Shown here one piece after another: positions 38,324 to 46,160 of a DNA stretch of 64,000 nucleotides (its first letter is position 1; each line of letters starts with the position of its first letter). The stretch is from Rhodococcus sp. KBS0724 (GTDB taxonomy: Bacteria; Actinomycetota; Actinomycetes; Mycobacteriales; Mycobacteriaceae): the NCBI RefSeq assembly GCF_005938745.2, contig NZ_VCBX02000001.1, forward strand, positions 1,073,501-1,137,500, written 5' to 3'. The notes below the pieces were generated by a model. That model was given only the letters and a program-made list of their open reading frames with translations. It did not search any database and was not told the origin of the DNA. Both the position numbers and the translations under genes were made by a program.

Positions 38324-38360
38324 AATCTGCCGCCCTGCTTGTCGGGGCGGCAGATTTTTT
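38324..38360 (+). terminator. Rho-independent terminator after purF
   Basis: Perfect 12-base arms (38324-38335 with 38345-38356; AATCTGCCGCCC) with a nine-base loop are followed by a T-run (38355-38360). It separates purF from the AIM24 genes. Confidence 0.92.
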
Positions 38361-38408
38361 GTGTTTCCAGTCACTTCCACTGTCGGAGCTATCTGGCATA
38401 GTGCCCTC

Positions 38409-39032
38409 GTGGCGCAACTGAGAATGGATGGGCATCGAGTCCTGGTCGCGGACCTGATGGGGGACACCATCAAAGCGATCAGCGGATCAATGGTGGCGTA
38501 CGAGGGTGCTGTCACCTTCAAAAACGCCGGAATGGGCGGCGGGGGCGGAATCCGCGCCGCGCTGAAACAGAAGGCAGCCGGAGAATCGCTGTCCTTGATG
38601 GAGGTCAGCGGGCAAGGCACCGTCTACTTCGCCGTGGACGCCCAGGACATCACGATCATCGAACTCAACAACGACGCTCTCCACGTGGAAGCGTCGCAGC
38701 TGTTGGTGCTCGTCGGACAGCTACGCACCGACGTGAAATTTGCCGGCCTCCGTGGGGCCGGATCCGGCCAAGGATTGTTCACGACAGTTGTCAGTGGCAC
38801 CGGTCTGGTTGCGGTGCTGTCGAAAGGCGGGCCGATCATCGCGCTCGAAGTCAGCCCGCAGTATCCGCTCGTTGCCGACCCCGATGCCTTTGTCGCCCAC
38901 CGCGGACAACTGAATCAGAGCTTTGTCACCGACGTCACCTGGAGGTCCGCGATCGGCGGCGGCAGTGGTGAGGCGTTCTCGTTGCGCTTCGACGGATCCG
39001 GTGTCGTCTACATCCAGCCAGAGGAGCGCTGA
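38409..39032 (+). CDS. AIM24-family protein, first of three
   Basis: The 207-residue protein is a single AIM24/TraJ-like beta domain (ISGSMVAYEGAVTFKN, GTVYFAVDAQDITII, SGTGLVAVLSKGG, EAFSLRFDGSGVVYIQPEER). No signal peptide or membrane helix is seen. The GTG at 38409 has no ribosome site, but CATAGT ends six bases upstream, so the transcript may be leaderless. Three bases separate it from the next paralogue. AIM24 proteins bind or organise membranes in mitochondria; the bacterial role is unclear. Confidence 0.85.
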   Translation: MAQLRMDGHRVLVADLMGDTIKAISGSMVAYEGAVTFKNAGMGGGGGIRAALKQKAAGESLSLMEVSGQGTVYFAVDAQDITIIELNNDALHVEASQLLVLVGQLRTDVKFAGLRGAGSGQGLFTTVVSGTGLVAVLSKGGPIIALEVSPQYPLVADPDAFVAHRGQLNQSFVTDVTWRSAIGGGSGEAFSLRFDGSGVVYIQPEER

Positions 39033-39035
39033 CCC

Positions 39036-39713
39036 ATGCCGTTGGAAAAGGTGAACAGCAAGGTCGTCAAGTCGACCCTCGTTCCGGGGCAGAACGTGCT
39101 GGCCCGCACTGGATCGATGCTCTACTACACCGGCGACGTCCGATTCATCCCGCACAGCATGGGTGGCGGTCCTGGTGCGATGCCGAACATGGGCGGCATC
39201 GCGGGCATGGCCGGCCGGATGATGTCGGGCGAACATGCACGCATGATGGCGGCAGAAGGGCAGGGCGAGGTCCACTACGGCCACGCCGGGCTGTACGTCG
39301 ACGTCATCCATCTGGACGGTTCGTCCATGCTCACGGTGGAAGCAGACCGTCTCCTGGCTCATGACGCCTACCTGCAAAGTTCGATCGTGGCGCTGACCTC
39401 GCAAGGTGGTGTGCGCGGCGCCGTCCGCGGGGCGATGACCGGGCAAGGACTGTTCACGACACAACTGCACGGTCAGGGAAGCGTCGCGGTGCTCTCGCAC
39501 GGTGGAGCCATTCCTCTGCAGGTCGGTCCGAACCATCCCCAGGTTGTGGTGGACCCCCAGGCGTACGTGTGCCATCTCGGGCAGATCACCGTCGACATCT
39601 CCGCCAATGTCGGCTGGCGTGAAGCCGTCGGCAAGGGCTCGGGGGAGTCCATTCAGCTGAAGATGACCGGTATGGGCACCGTCTGGGTTCAGGCGTCCGA
39701 GCAGAAGTTCTGA
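39036..39713 (+). CDS. AIM24-family protein, second of three
   Basis: This 225-residue paralogue starts PLEKVNSKVVKSTLVPGQNVLARTGSMLYYTGDVRF, the classic AIM24 beginning. A Met/Gly-rich insertion follows (about residues 44-75; GGGPGAMPNMGGIAGMAGRMMSG), which the other two copies lack. It ends GTVWVQASEQKF. It sits three bases after copy 1 and 12 bases before copy 3, so the three are co-transcribed and probably form a complex. Confidence 0.86.
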   Translation: MPLEKVNSKVVKSTLVPGQNVLARTGSMLYYTGDVRFIPHSMGGGPGAMPNMGGIAGMAGRMMSGEHARMMAAEGQGEVHYGHAGLYVDVIHLDGSSMLTVEADRLLAHDAYLQSSIVALTSQGGVRGAVRGAMTGQGLFTTQLHGQGSVAVLSHGGAIPLQVGPNHPQVVVDPQAYVCHLGQITVDISANVGWREAVGKGSGESIQLKMTGMGTVWVQASEQKF

Positions 39714-39725
39714 GGGAGAAATCGA

Positions 39726-40472
39726 ATGAGTATCGAAATTCACACTCCGGCGTCTCTGCCCGCGAACGACAACGTCCCGGGCAATGACTACGCGTTCTGT
39801 ATCGAACTGACCGGGCAGCCCTGGTTCACGTCCAAAGGCGCGATGATCGCGTACTACGGCATGGTCAATTTCGAGCCGCTGGGACGCACAAGCATGTCGG
39901 CGATGGTGGCGGCCAGATTCTCGTCGCCGCTGTACGCCGACGACTGGGTGATTGCCCAGGGCCAGGGCAAGCTGATTCTCGGCGACCGGGGATTCAACAT
40001 CAATTCCTACGATCTCGACGACGGCAACCTCACGATCCGCGCTGCCAACCTGCTCGCCTTCGAGAACGGTCTCGAACTCAAACAGTCAATCGTGCCAGGC
40101 TTTTTGACGTTGCTCGGTACCGGGAAGTTTCTGGCGTCGTCCAATGGTCCGGTCATGTTTGCCGAACCTCCGCTGCGGATCGATCCACAAGCCCTCGTCG
40201 GCTGGGCCGACTGCCCGTCGCCGTCCCATCACTTCGACGCCGACTGGATGCAGAGCTTCCTCGGATCGGTGCGGGGAACGGTGTTCGGCGCGAATACGGG
40301 TGAAGAGAAACAGTTCGATTTCACCGGCGCCGGAACAGTGCTGATCCAGTCGAGCGAGAAGGTCCTCAACGACGGACACCTCCTGCGACATATCCAGTCG
40401 GAGACTGTTGCACTCGGGCAGAACAGTCTGCGGGCGCTGCACACCTCGATCGGTTCGCAGCTCCAGAACTGA
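39726..40472 (+). CDS. AIM24-family protein, third of three
   Basis: The 248-residue paralogue has a divergent N-terminus (SIEIHTPASLPANDNVPGNDYAFCIELTG). It keeps the AIM24 core (SKGAMIAYYGMVNFEP, GQGKLILGDRGFNIN, GAGTVLIQSSEKVL) and adds a ~25-residue C-terminal tail. A GAGGGAGAAAT site precedes the ATG. It closes the triplet, 192 bases ahead of purM. No enzymatic residues are evident. Confidence 0.85.
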   Translation: MSIEIHTPASLPANDNVPGNDYAFCIELTGQPWFTSKGAMIAYYGMVNFEPLGRTSMSAMVAARFSSPLYADDWVIAQGQGKLILGDRGFNINSYDLDDGNLTIRAANLLAFENGLELKQSIVPGFLTLLGTGKFLASSNGPVMFAEPPLRIDPQALVGWADCPSPSHHFDADWMQSFLGSVRGTVFGANTGEEKQFDFTGAGTVLIQSSEKVLNDGHLLRHIQSETVALGQNSLRALHTSIGSQLQN

Positions 40473-40664
40473 GCTCGAACGGTACGCGAGGTCTCGTCAG
40501 CTGCCTGTGTCCGGTAGCGTAAGGGCGTAATCGTCGGTATTTGTGTGCGCTGAGGGCTTGTTCGCTCGAGTCGACCGCCTCGGCACGTCGCGAGGATTAC
40601 ACAACACATACCTGTGCACGGAGAAAACGTGCGCGAGAAATACTAGGGCTGGAGTAGTAATCCG

Positions 40665-41744
40665 ATGACCGAGGACAGTCACCGCACAGCAGGCGCCTCC
40701 TACGCAGCAGCAGGAGTCGATATCGCCGCCGGCGACCGGGCGGTGGAACTCTTCGCCCCCATGGCCAAGAAGGCCAGCCGCCCCGAGGTCATGGGTGGCC
40801 TCGGCGGATTCGCCGGATTGTTCTCGCTCAAGGGTGACTACAAGGAGCCTGTCCTCGCTGCGTCCACCGACGGCGTCGGAACCAAGCTGGCCGTCGCTCA
40901 GGCGATGGACAAGCACGACACCGTCGGACTCGACCTCGTCGCGATGGTCGTCGACGACCTCGTCGTCTGTGGCGCCGAGCCGCTGTTCCTTCAGGACTAC
41001 ATCGCAGTCGGACGCGTGATCCCCGAGCGAGTTGCCGAGATCGTGGGCGGCATCGCAGAAGGTTGCATCCAGGCAGGCTGCGCTCTCCTCGGCGGCGAGA
41101 CCGCCGAGCACCCCGGCATCATGGCCGATGGTGATTACGACCTCTCCGCCACCGGCGTGGGCGTCGTGGAAGCGGAGAAGCTGCTCGGACCGGACCGCGT
41201 CCGTCCCGGCGACGTCGTCATCGCCATGGGATCCTCGGGTCTGCACTCCAACGGCTACTCACTGGCCCGCAAGGTGCTTCTCGAGATCGACCGCATGAAC
41301 CTGAACGCGCACGTCGACGAGTTCGGCCGCACCCTCGGTGAGGAGCTCCTCGAGCCCACCAAGATCTATGCCAAGGACTGCCTGGCCCTCGCTGCCGAGA
41401 CCGACGTCCGCACCTTCTGCCACGTCACCGGTGGTGGCCTCGCCAATAACCTCGGGCGCGTCATGCCCAAGGGCCTCGTTGCCGAACTCGATCGTGGAAC
41501 GTGGAGCCCCGCGGCTGTCTTCGCGATGATCGCGCAGCGCGGACGCGTCGAGCGCGCCGAGATGGAGCAGACCTTCAACATGGGTGTCGGCATGGTTGCC
41601 GTCGTCGCTCCTGAGGACGTCGATCGTGCATTGGCCGTGCTCACCGCACGCCACATCGACTGCTGGACGCTGGGAAGCATCAAGAAGGCCTCGGACGCCG
41701 CAGCAGAGCGTGCGTTCCTGGCTGGAGATCACCCGCGCTTCTAA
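40665..41744 (+). CDS. purM: Phosphoribosylformylglycinamidine cyclo-ligase (AIR synthetase)
   Basis: The 359-residue enzyme closes the imidazole ring to give AIR, the step after PurLQS. Conserved parts include ASTDGVGTKLAVAQAM, DLVAMVVDDLVVCGAEPLFLQDYIAVG, LLGGETAEHPG and FCHVTGGGLANNLGRVMP. It has its own promoter region (40473-40664) and a strong terminator, so it is a separate unit from purF because of the AIM24 genes between them. Confidence 0.97.
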   Translation: MTEDSHRTAGASYAAAGVDIAAGDRAVELFAPMAKKASRPEVMGGLGGFAGLFSLKGDYKEPVLAASTDGVGTKLAVAQAMDKHDTVGLDLVAMVVDDLVVCGAEPLFLQDYIAVGRVIPERVAEIVGGIAEGCIQAGCALLGGETAEHPGIMADGDYDLSATGVGVVEAEKLLGPDRVRPGDVVIAMGSSGLHSNGYSLARKVLLEIDRMNLNAHVDEFGRTLGEELLEPTKIYAKDCLALAAETDVRTFCHVTGGGLANNLGRVMPKGLVAELDRGTWSPAAVFAMIAQRGRVERAEMEQTFNMGVGMVAVVAPEDVDRALAVLTARHIDCWTLGSIKKASDAAAERAFLAGDHPRF

Positions 41745-41760
41745 GGCCGGTAAGACCACC

Positions 41761-41801
41761 AAAGCTGCCCCGCCGATTCACTTCGGCGGGGCAGCTTTTT
41801 T
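41761..41801 (+). terminator. Strong rho-independent terminator after purM
   Basis: Perfect 15-base arms (41761-41775 with 41784-41798; AAAGCTGCCCCGCCG) enclose the loop ATTCACTT and run into T's at 41796-41801. It can act on both strands because A's precede the left arm. Confidence 0.93.
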
Positions 41802-41834
41802 GTTCGGATCAGGGGTGCCCGGAACAAAGCACGC

Positions 41835-41869
41835 AAAAATGAGGAAGAGCAATCAGCTCTTCCTCATTT
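41835..41869 (-). terminator. Terminator of the DUF3073 gene
   Basis: Fourteen-base arms (41837-41850 with 41856-41869; AAATGAGGAAGAGC) have a five-base loop. Read on the minus strand, the hairpin is followed by TTTTTGCG, so it fits the end of the DUF3073 transcript. Confidence 0.88.
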
Positions 41870-41897
41870 CACAGTCTGCGCAGATGGCAGTGCGCGG

Positions 41898-42101
41898 TCA
41901 ACGCCGCCAGTCGTCGTAGTCGTCCTCTCGCGAATGCCCTTCCCTATCGGAAGTCTGGTCCGATCGGACACTGCTCCGATGCGAGTTGGTCGATCCACCT
42001 GCGAGCTCTCGTTGCAGGCTATCGAAATCCGTGGTCGGTACGCTGTACTTCAATTCGCGTGCAACCTTGGTCTGCTTTGCCTTAGCCCGGCCGCGGCCCA
42101 T
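41898..42101 (-). CDS. DUF3073 protein
   Basis: The 67-residue protein starts MGRGRAKAKQTKVARELKYSVPTTDFDSLQREL, the conserved actinobacterial DUF3073 motif, and ends in an acidic/basic tail (EDDYDDWRR). The basic N-terminus suggests nucleic-acid contact, but the function is unknown. The start used matches the family; the frame remains open upstream without homology. Its place next to purM is conserved in mycobacteria (Rv0810c). Confidence 0.92.
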   Translation of the reverse strand: MGRGRAKAKQTKVARELKYSVPTTDFDSLQRELAGGSTNSHRSSVRSDQTSDREGHSREDDYDDWRR

Positions 42102-42275
42102 GGCTGACCCCCTCGCGCTTTCGCGGGGCGGCCTGGGGAATTTGGCGGCCCCGTTTGAGTGTGTAAGTTTCCTGACACACACTCTAGCCTGGAAAAGTCG
42201 CTTCCGCTTCCACGTAGCCCTCGTCGCCGTGTCTGTTTGCTCTCACTATGGCCGCGAGCTGCCAGGATGCCGACA

Positions 42276-42339
42276 GAACTGCTCAGAACTTTGTTAGAAC
42301 TGCGCAAAAGTTTTCCCGGAACTGCTCAGAAGTTCCCCG
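42276..42339. repeat. Three imperfect ~21-bp tandem repeats
   Basis: Units at 42276-42296, 42297-42318 and 42319-42339 each begin GAACTGC and contain an AACT-N7-A(G/C)TT core (for example GAACTGCTCAGAAGTT). The array lies between the DUF3073 gene and the asparaginase-type gene and includes the latter's last codons. Confidence 0.7.
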
Positions 42340-43279
42340 GAATCGCTCGAATCGTGCCCACCCGAGCATCTCCGCCGAACACTGGAGCCGACGCCAGAGC
42401 GGCCAACTCTTCGGTCCATTCGGTGTTCATCCGCCTGAGTAGTGCGGCGGCCAATGGAAGCAGGGCCCGCTCGTGACCGTCGTCGATCTTGAGAGCAAAC
42501 GCCGAACCGTCGGGGAGGGCGCCCGCGTAGATACCGTCGTATCCGGTCTTGCTGAACAGACCGGGCACCGCGGACATCAGACGCTGATCGTTGCGTCCGG
42601 TTCCGGAGACAAGGAACGGGTTGGCTCGCACGGCGTCGGCGACGGCGCGTTCCGGGGAATCAGGCGTCGCCGACGGCAGACGGCCGAAAGCTCGAGCGAG
42701 ATTCGACAGCGAGAGTGGCACGATCGGCAGGCCGCAGCCGTCGATTCCCAGTTCCTGCTCTTCTTCCCCGCTGAGATCGAAGATCGTCTCCGCGATCGCG
42801 AGTTGCAGGGGGTGTGTCGGTTCCATGTACGTCTCGAGAGGCCAGTCGTTCACCACGCACGTGGCGAGCATCGCGGAGTGCTTGCCCGAGCAGGTCATGT
42901 AGATGGGGCTGGGGAGCTGGCCCGCGGCAATCAACTCGGCTCGGGCAAGTTCGTTGCCTGGCAGATCGGCCGGGCACTGCAATTGATCGACCCGGAGGTC
43001 GTAGCGGTCGAGTAGACCCTCGACGAGTTCGATGTGGTCGGCCTCACCGGCATGCGACGACGCAGCGACGGCCAGTTCCTCCGGGCTACTGGGTTCGAAG
43101 CCGTTGCGCAGGGCCGCGACGGCTTGCAACGGCTTGTTGGCGGAGCGGGGATAGATGGGTGTGTGGACTTCGCCCACTCCCACAACCAGGTCGCCGTGGG
43201 CGTCGAGGATGACGGCCGATCCGCGGTGTACACACTCGCGGAATCCGGAGCGGACAACTTCGACCAGTTCAATGCTCAC
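42326..43279 (-). CDS. Asparaginase-family protein (Asparaginase_II, PF06089 type)
   Basis: The 317-residue protein has the family segments VEVVRSGFRECVHRGSAVILD, YPRSANKPLQAVA, CSGKHSAMLATC and IDGCGLPIVPLSLSNLA. Members are annotated as L-asparaginase II, but activity is shown for few. The GTG overlaps the stop of the MOSC gene by four bases, so it is the last gene of the ygfZ-MOSC unit. Its 3' end runs into a short tandem repeat array. Confidence 0.85.
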   Translation of the reverse strand: MSIELVEVVRSGFRECVHRGSAVILDAHGDLVVGVGEVHTPIYPRSANKPLQAVAALRNGFEPSSPEELAVAASSHAGEADHIELVEGLLDRYDLRVDQLQCPADLPGNELARAELIAAGQLPSPIYMTCSGKHSAMLATCVVNDWPLETYMEPTHPLQLAIAETIFDLSGEEEQELGIDGCGLPIVPLSLSNLARAFGRLPSATPDSPERAVADAVRANPFLVSGTGRNDQRLMSAVPGLFSKTGYDGIYAGALPDGSAFALKIDDGHERALLPLAAALLRRMNTEWTEELAALASAPVFGGDARVGTIRAIPGNF

Positions 43280-43944
43280 GAATGCACCTGTGTTTCCGCT
43301 CGTTCGACGAATGTGCTGATCCGTTCTCGGACGTTCGGCGCAAGGTCGTGGTGACTGTTCAGCAGTTGTCGCAAGTGTTCGGGGTCTGCGCCGGCGAATA
43401 CTTGTCGAACTGTGACGCCGTGGTCCGGGACGTGAACCCGCGTCACGGTATCGCCGGCCGCGAGGGTGCCCGTTCGGTTCACTCGCAGATACGCGCCGAC
43501 ATCGGCTCGATGGGTGAACCGCTTGACCCAGCCTTTCTCGCCCGACCAGAGGCCGAAGGTGCCACACGGCACGCGGGGCCCGGTGACCTCGAGTTCCACC
43601 ACGTCGGACGAGTCCGCTCCGGTGATGTGCCAGCGTTCGCCGATGACGGCGTCGGTCACGGCGATACCGCTGATGCGAAGGTTCTCACCGAACCAACCGG
43701 GGTGGAGGGGTCTGCCCAACTCCGCCGACCAACGCTGAGCTTCGACGTGGTCGTACGCGTAGACGGCTTGATACGCGCCGCCGTGGAATTCGGTGTCGCA
43801 GACATAGTCGCCGCCCAGGCCGAGTCGGCCCAAGGGAACCCGGCCGTCGACGGATCGTTTGTCGATTGCGGTTCGAGTCACACGTTTGACGCCGCTGTCG
43901 CGTTCGGCATGTACGACGCACACGGCGTCCACGACGCCGGTCAC
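43276..43944 (-). CDS. MOSC-domain protein
   Basis: This 222-residue protein belongs to the MOSC family. The conserved cysteine is in VTGPRVPCGTFGLW, and the beta-barrel core includes GDYVCDTEFHGGAYQAVYAYD and HPGWFGENLRISG, near YiiM-type proteins. Such proteins bind molybdenum cofactor and reduce N-hydroxylated compounds. It overlaps ygfZ and the asparaginase-type gene by four bases each, giving a tightly coupled operon. Confidence 0.88.
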   Translation of the reverse strand: MTGVVDAVCVVHAERDSGVKRVTRTAIDKRSVDGRVPLGRLGLGGDYVCDTEFHGGAYQAVYAYDHVEAQRWSAELGRPLHPGWFGENLRISGIAVTDAVIGERWHITGADSSDVVELEVTGPRVPCGTFGLWSGEKGWVKRFTHRADVGAYLRVNRTGTLAAGDTVTRVHVPDHGVTVRQVFAGADPEHLRQLLNSHHDLAPNVRERISTFVERAETQVHS

Positions 43945-45062
43945 TTCCCGCGCAATCGGTTGACGGCTTCACGTCCGGCCTGAGGTGCGTTGTCGTCGAC
44001 AATCGAGTCCGGATCGATCGACGCGGCGCTGGGGCCGGCGACCAATTCGGTCCCCGCGGGGACGTTGCGCTTGACCAGTGCGAGCGCGATGGGCCCGAGC
44101 TCGTGGTGATTGACGACGGTTCCGACGCGGCCCACTGCGCGGCCACCGGCTGTGATGGGGTCGCCGGGCTCGGGGAGGGCTTCAGCGCTTCCGTCGAGGT
44201 GCAGGAGAACGAGGTGGCGCGGCGGCTTGCCGAGGTTGTGCACGCGCGCGACGGTTTCCTGGCCGCGATAGCAGCCCTTCTCGAGGTGAACCGCGCCGTG
44301 TTCGGCGGGACCGCCGATCCACCGAACCTCGTGCGGGATGGTCTTCTCGTCGGTGTCGAGTCCGATGCGCGGGCGGACTGCTTCGACGCGGAGGGCCTCG
44401 AAGGCCCAGGTTCCGGCCGGTGTGGCGCCGGCTTCGGTGAGTGTGGCCCACCAGGTTGCCAATTGGTCGCGAGGTACGAGGAGGTCGAACGAGTCTTCGG
44501 CCGGCCACGGCATCCGACGGACGAAGCCGCCGCCTGGCAGAGCCTGCGCGTCGTACACGTCGACGGGCGCACTCGCGCCGGCCGCGTCGAGGACGGCGGT
44601 GGCCTTGGGGCCGAGAAGGCTCAGAACGGCAAGTTCGTTGCCGTCGCGGGGTTCGGCCTTGGACCAGAACACCATCTTCTTCAGGAAGGCGAGGAGTTCG
44701 GGCCCACGATCGGCTTCGGTGTCGATCCAGGTGACGCCGCCCAGGTCCGTCTGCACAAAGTGGTGTTCGACGCGGCCGTTGACGTCGAGACTGAGGTTCT
44801 CGGCGCTCTTCCCGTCCGGAAGAGCGGCAACGTGTTGGCTCGAAATGGTGTGCAGCCACGTAAGTCGCTCGTCACCGGGAATGGCGATGACAAATCGGTG
44901 GCTGCGATCGACGACAACCGCGTCGCGCTGCGCAGTCCGTTGCTCGCCGAGCGGGTCGCCGTGATGCCACGCGACGCCGATGTCGACCGATCCGTCCGGG
45001 GCTGCGACCGCACCGGGGGCAGTCATGAGTGGGCTGTTGGGCACAAGAGCGTTGTCGACCAC
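43941..45062 (-). CDS. ygfZ: Folate-binding protein YgfZ/GcvT-like
   Basis: The 373-residue protein has the YgfZ signature KGCYRGQETVAR and a GcvT-type folate fold (VVVDRSHRFVIAIPGDERLTWLHTI). YgfZ helps assemble or repair certain iron-sulfur enzymes with folate. The GTG at 45062 lacks a ribosome site; an ATG 12 codons later is the alternative. It is divergent from the PabC-like gene, an arrangement kept in mycobacteria (Rv0811c/Rv0812). Confidence 0.9.
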   Translation of the reverse strand: MVDNALVPNSPLMTAPGAVAAPDGSVDIGVAWHHGDPLGEQRTAQRDAVVVDRSHRFVIAIPGDERLTWLHTISSQHVAALPDGKSAENLSLDVNGRVEHHFVQTDLGGVTWIDTEADRGPELLAFLKKMVFWSKAEPRDGNELAVLSLLGPKATAVLDAAGASAPVDVYDAQALPGGGFVRRMPWPAEDSFDLLVPRDQLATWWATLTEAGATPAGTWAFEALRVEAVRPRIGLDTDEKTIPHEVRWIGGPAEHGAVHLEKGCYRGQETVARVHNLGKPPRHLVLLHLDGSAEALPEPGDPITAGGRAVGRVGTVVNHHELGPIALALVKRNVPAGTELVAGPSAASIDPDSIVDDNAPQAGREAVNRLRGK

Positions 45063-45142
45063 GTCATCAGTCTAGGAGTGTGGTCCGCGCGTTGGTCGAG
45101 TGCGGGGCGTGAGCGGTGTTTTCCGTCGCTAGTGTTGAGGGT

Positions 45143-45988
45143 ATGGCTGATCGCGTATTGGTAACTCTCGACCATGAGGTGCTCGATGCTGACGCACCCT
45201 TCCTCCATGCTGACGACTTGGCTGTCGTGCGGGGCGACGGAGTGTTCGAGACGTTATTGGTTCGGGGTGGCCGAGCGCGGGTGGTCGAAGGTCATCTGAG
45301 CCGACTCGTTCTGAGCGCCGAGGCATTGGGTTTGCCTGCTCCGGTGCTCGACGACTGGCGACTGGCGATCGAGATGGCTGTGGAGGAGTGGGGGAGCGAG
45401 AAGGAAGGCGCGTTGCGTCTCGTCCTGACGCGCGGGCGTGAGAGTGGGGACAAGCCGACGGCGTTCGTAATGGTCGGTCCCGTGGCCGATCGGGTGCGGC
45501 AGGTGCGTGAAGCGGGTTTGTCCGTGATTACGCTCGAACGCGGGTTCTCGGTGGATTTGTCGGCACGCGCACCGTGGCAGTTGCTGGGCGCGAAGACGTT
45601 GTCATACGCAACCAACATGGCTGCACTGCGTTACGCCGGCACTTTGGGGGCCGATGATGTGATCTTCGTCAGTTCCGAGGGCAATGTGTTGGAAGGGCCC
45701 CGGTCGACGGTTGTTGTCGTGCGGGACAGGACTTTGATCACACCGCCGCCCGCGCAAGGCATTTTGATGGGTACAACGCAGCGTGCGCTGTTCGACGTCG
45801 CCAAGGGTGCGGGCTTCGACAGTCGCTACGAAACCCTGCGACCTGCAGATTTGATCGCCGCGGACGGAGTGTGGATGGTTTCGAGTGTCACGCTGGCTGC
45901 CCGCGTCACTACACTGGATGGCTTTGCTTTACCAGAGCCCAAAGTCGCTGCGGAATTCATGAAGTTGGTCGAACGGGCCGTCGACTAG
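45143..45988 (+). CDS. pabC: Class IV aminotransferase, probable aminodeoxychorismate lyase
   Basis: The 281-residue PLP enzyme has the catalytic lysine K151 in LLGAKTLSYATNMAA. The phosphate-binding regions (VSSEGNVLEGPRSTVVVV, GILMGTTQRALFDVA) match PabC/D-amino-acid transaminase-like proteins. As PabC it would make p-aminobenzoate for folate, which fits the divergent folate-dependent ygfZ. Branched-chain or D-amino-acid transamination cannot be excluded. A GAGG site precedes the ATG. Confidence 0.85.
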   Translation: MADRVLVTLDHEVLDADAPFLHADDLAVVRGDGVFETLLVRGGRARVVEGHLSRLVLSAEALGLPAPVLDDWRLAIEMAVEEWGSEKEGALRLVLTRGRESGDKPTAFVMVGPVADRVRQVREAGLSVITLERGFSVDLSARAPWQLLGAKTLSYATNMAALRYAGTLGADDVIFVSSEGNVLEGPRSTVVVVRDRTLITPPPAQGILMGTTQRALFDVAKGAGFDSRYETLRPADLIAADGVWMVSSVTLAARVTTLDGFALPEPKVAAEFMKLVERAVD

Positions 45989-46030
45989 ACGGCCTGGGCG
46001 TTTCGGGCGAATAGGAATCTTCGACGGTCT

Positions 46031-46157
46031 CTACTACTTTGAGTAGTAGCAAAGTCCTGCGGTCCAAACCGGACAGCAGTACCGTGTCCGCAGGGGCCGA
46101 GCGAACGCCCGCGTCTCGATCCCCGAAGCCTGTCCCAGGGCCCTACTCTCGGAGTAG
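46031..46157 (+). promoter_or_regulatory. Two related palindromes in front of cydA
   Basis: Site 1 is CTACTACT-TTG-AGTAGTAG (46031-46049), a perfect eight-base inverted repeat. Site 2 is CTACTC-TCG-GAGTAG (46143-46157) and its right arm contains the GGAG ribosome site of cydA. Both share a CTACT...AGTAG core, suggesting operators for one regulator or a hairpin that masks the ribosome site. Confidence 0.5.
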
Positions 46158-46160
46158 CCA

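Noticed and set aside
38397..38402. CATAGT as a firm promoter of the first AIM24 gene
   Set aside because: The spacing fits a leaderless start, but no convincing -35 sequence lies 16-18 bases upstream, so it is only mentioned in the gene entry.
42326..43567. A 413-codon version of the asparaginase-type protein
   Set aside because: The N-terminal excess lies in the MOSC gene; the GTG overlapping the MOSC stop gives the conserved family start.
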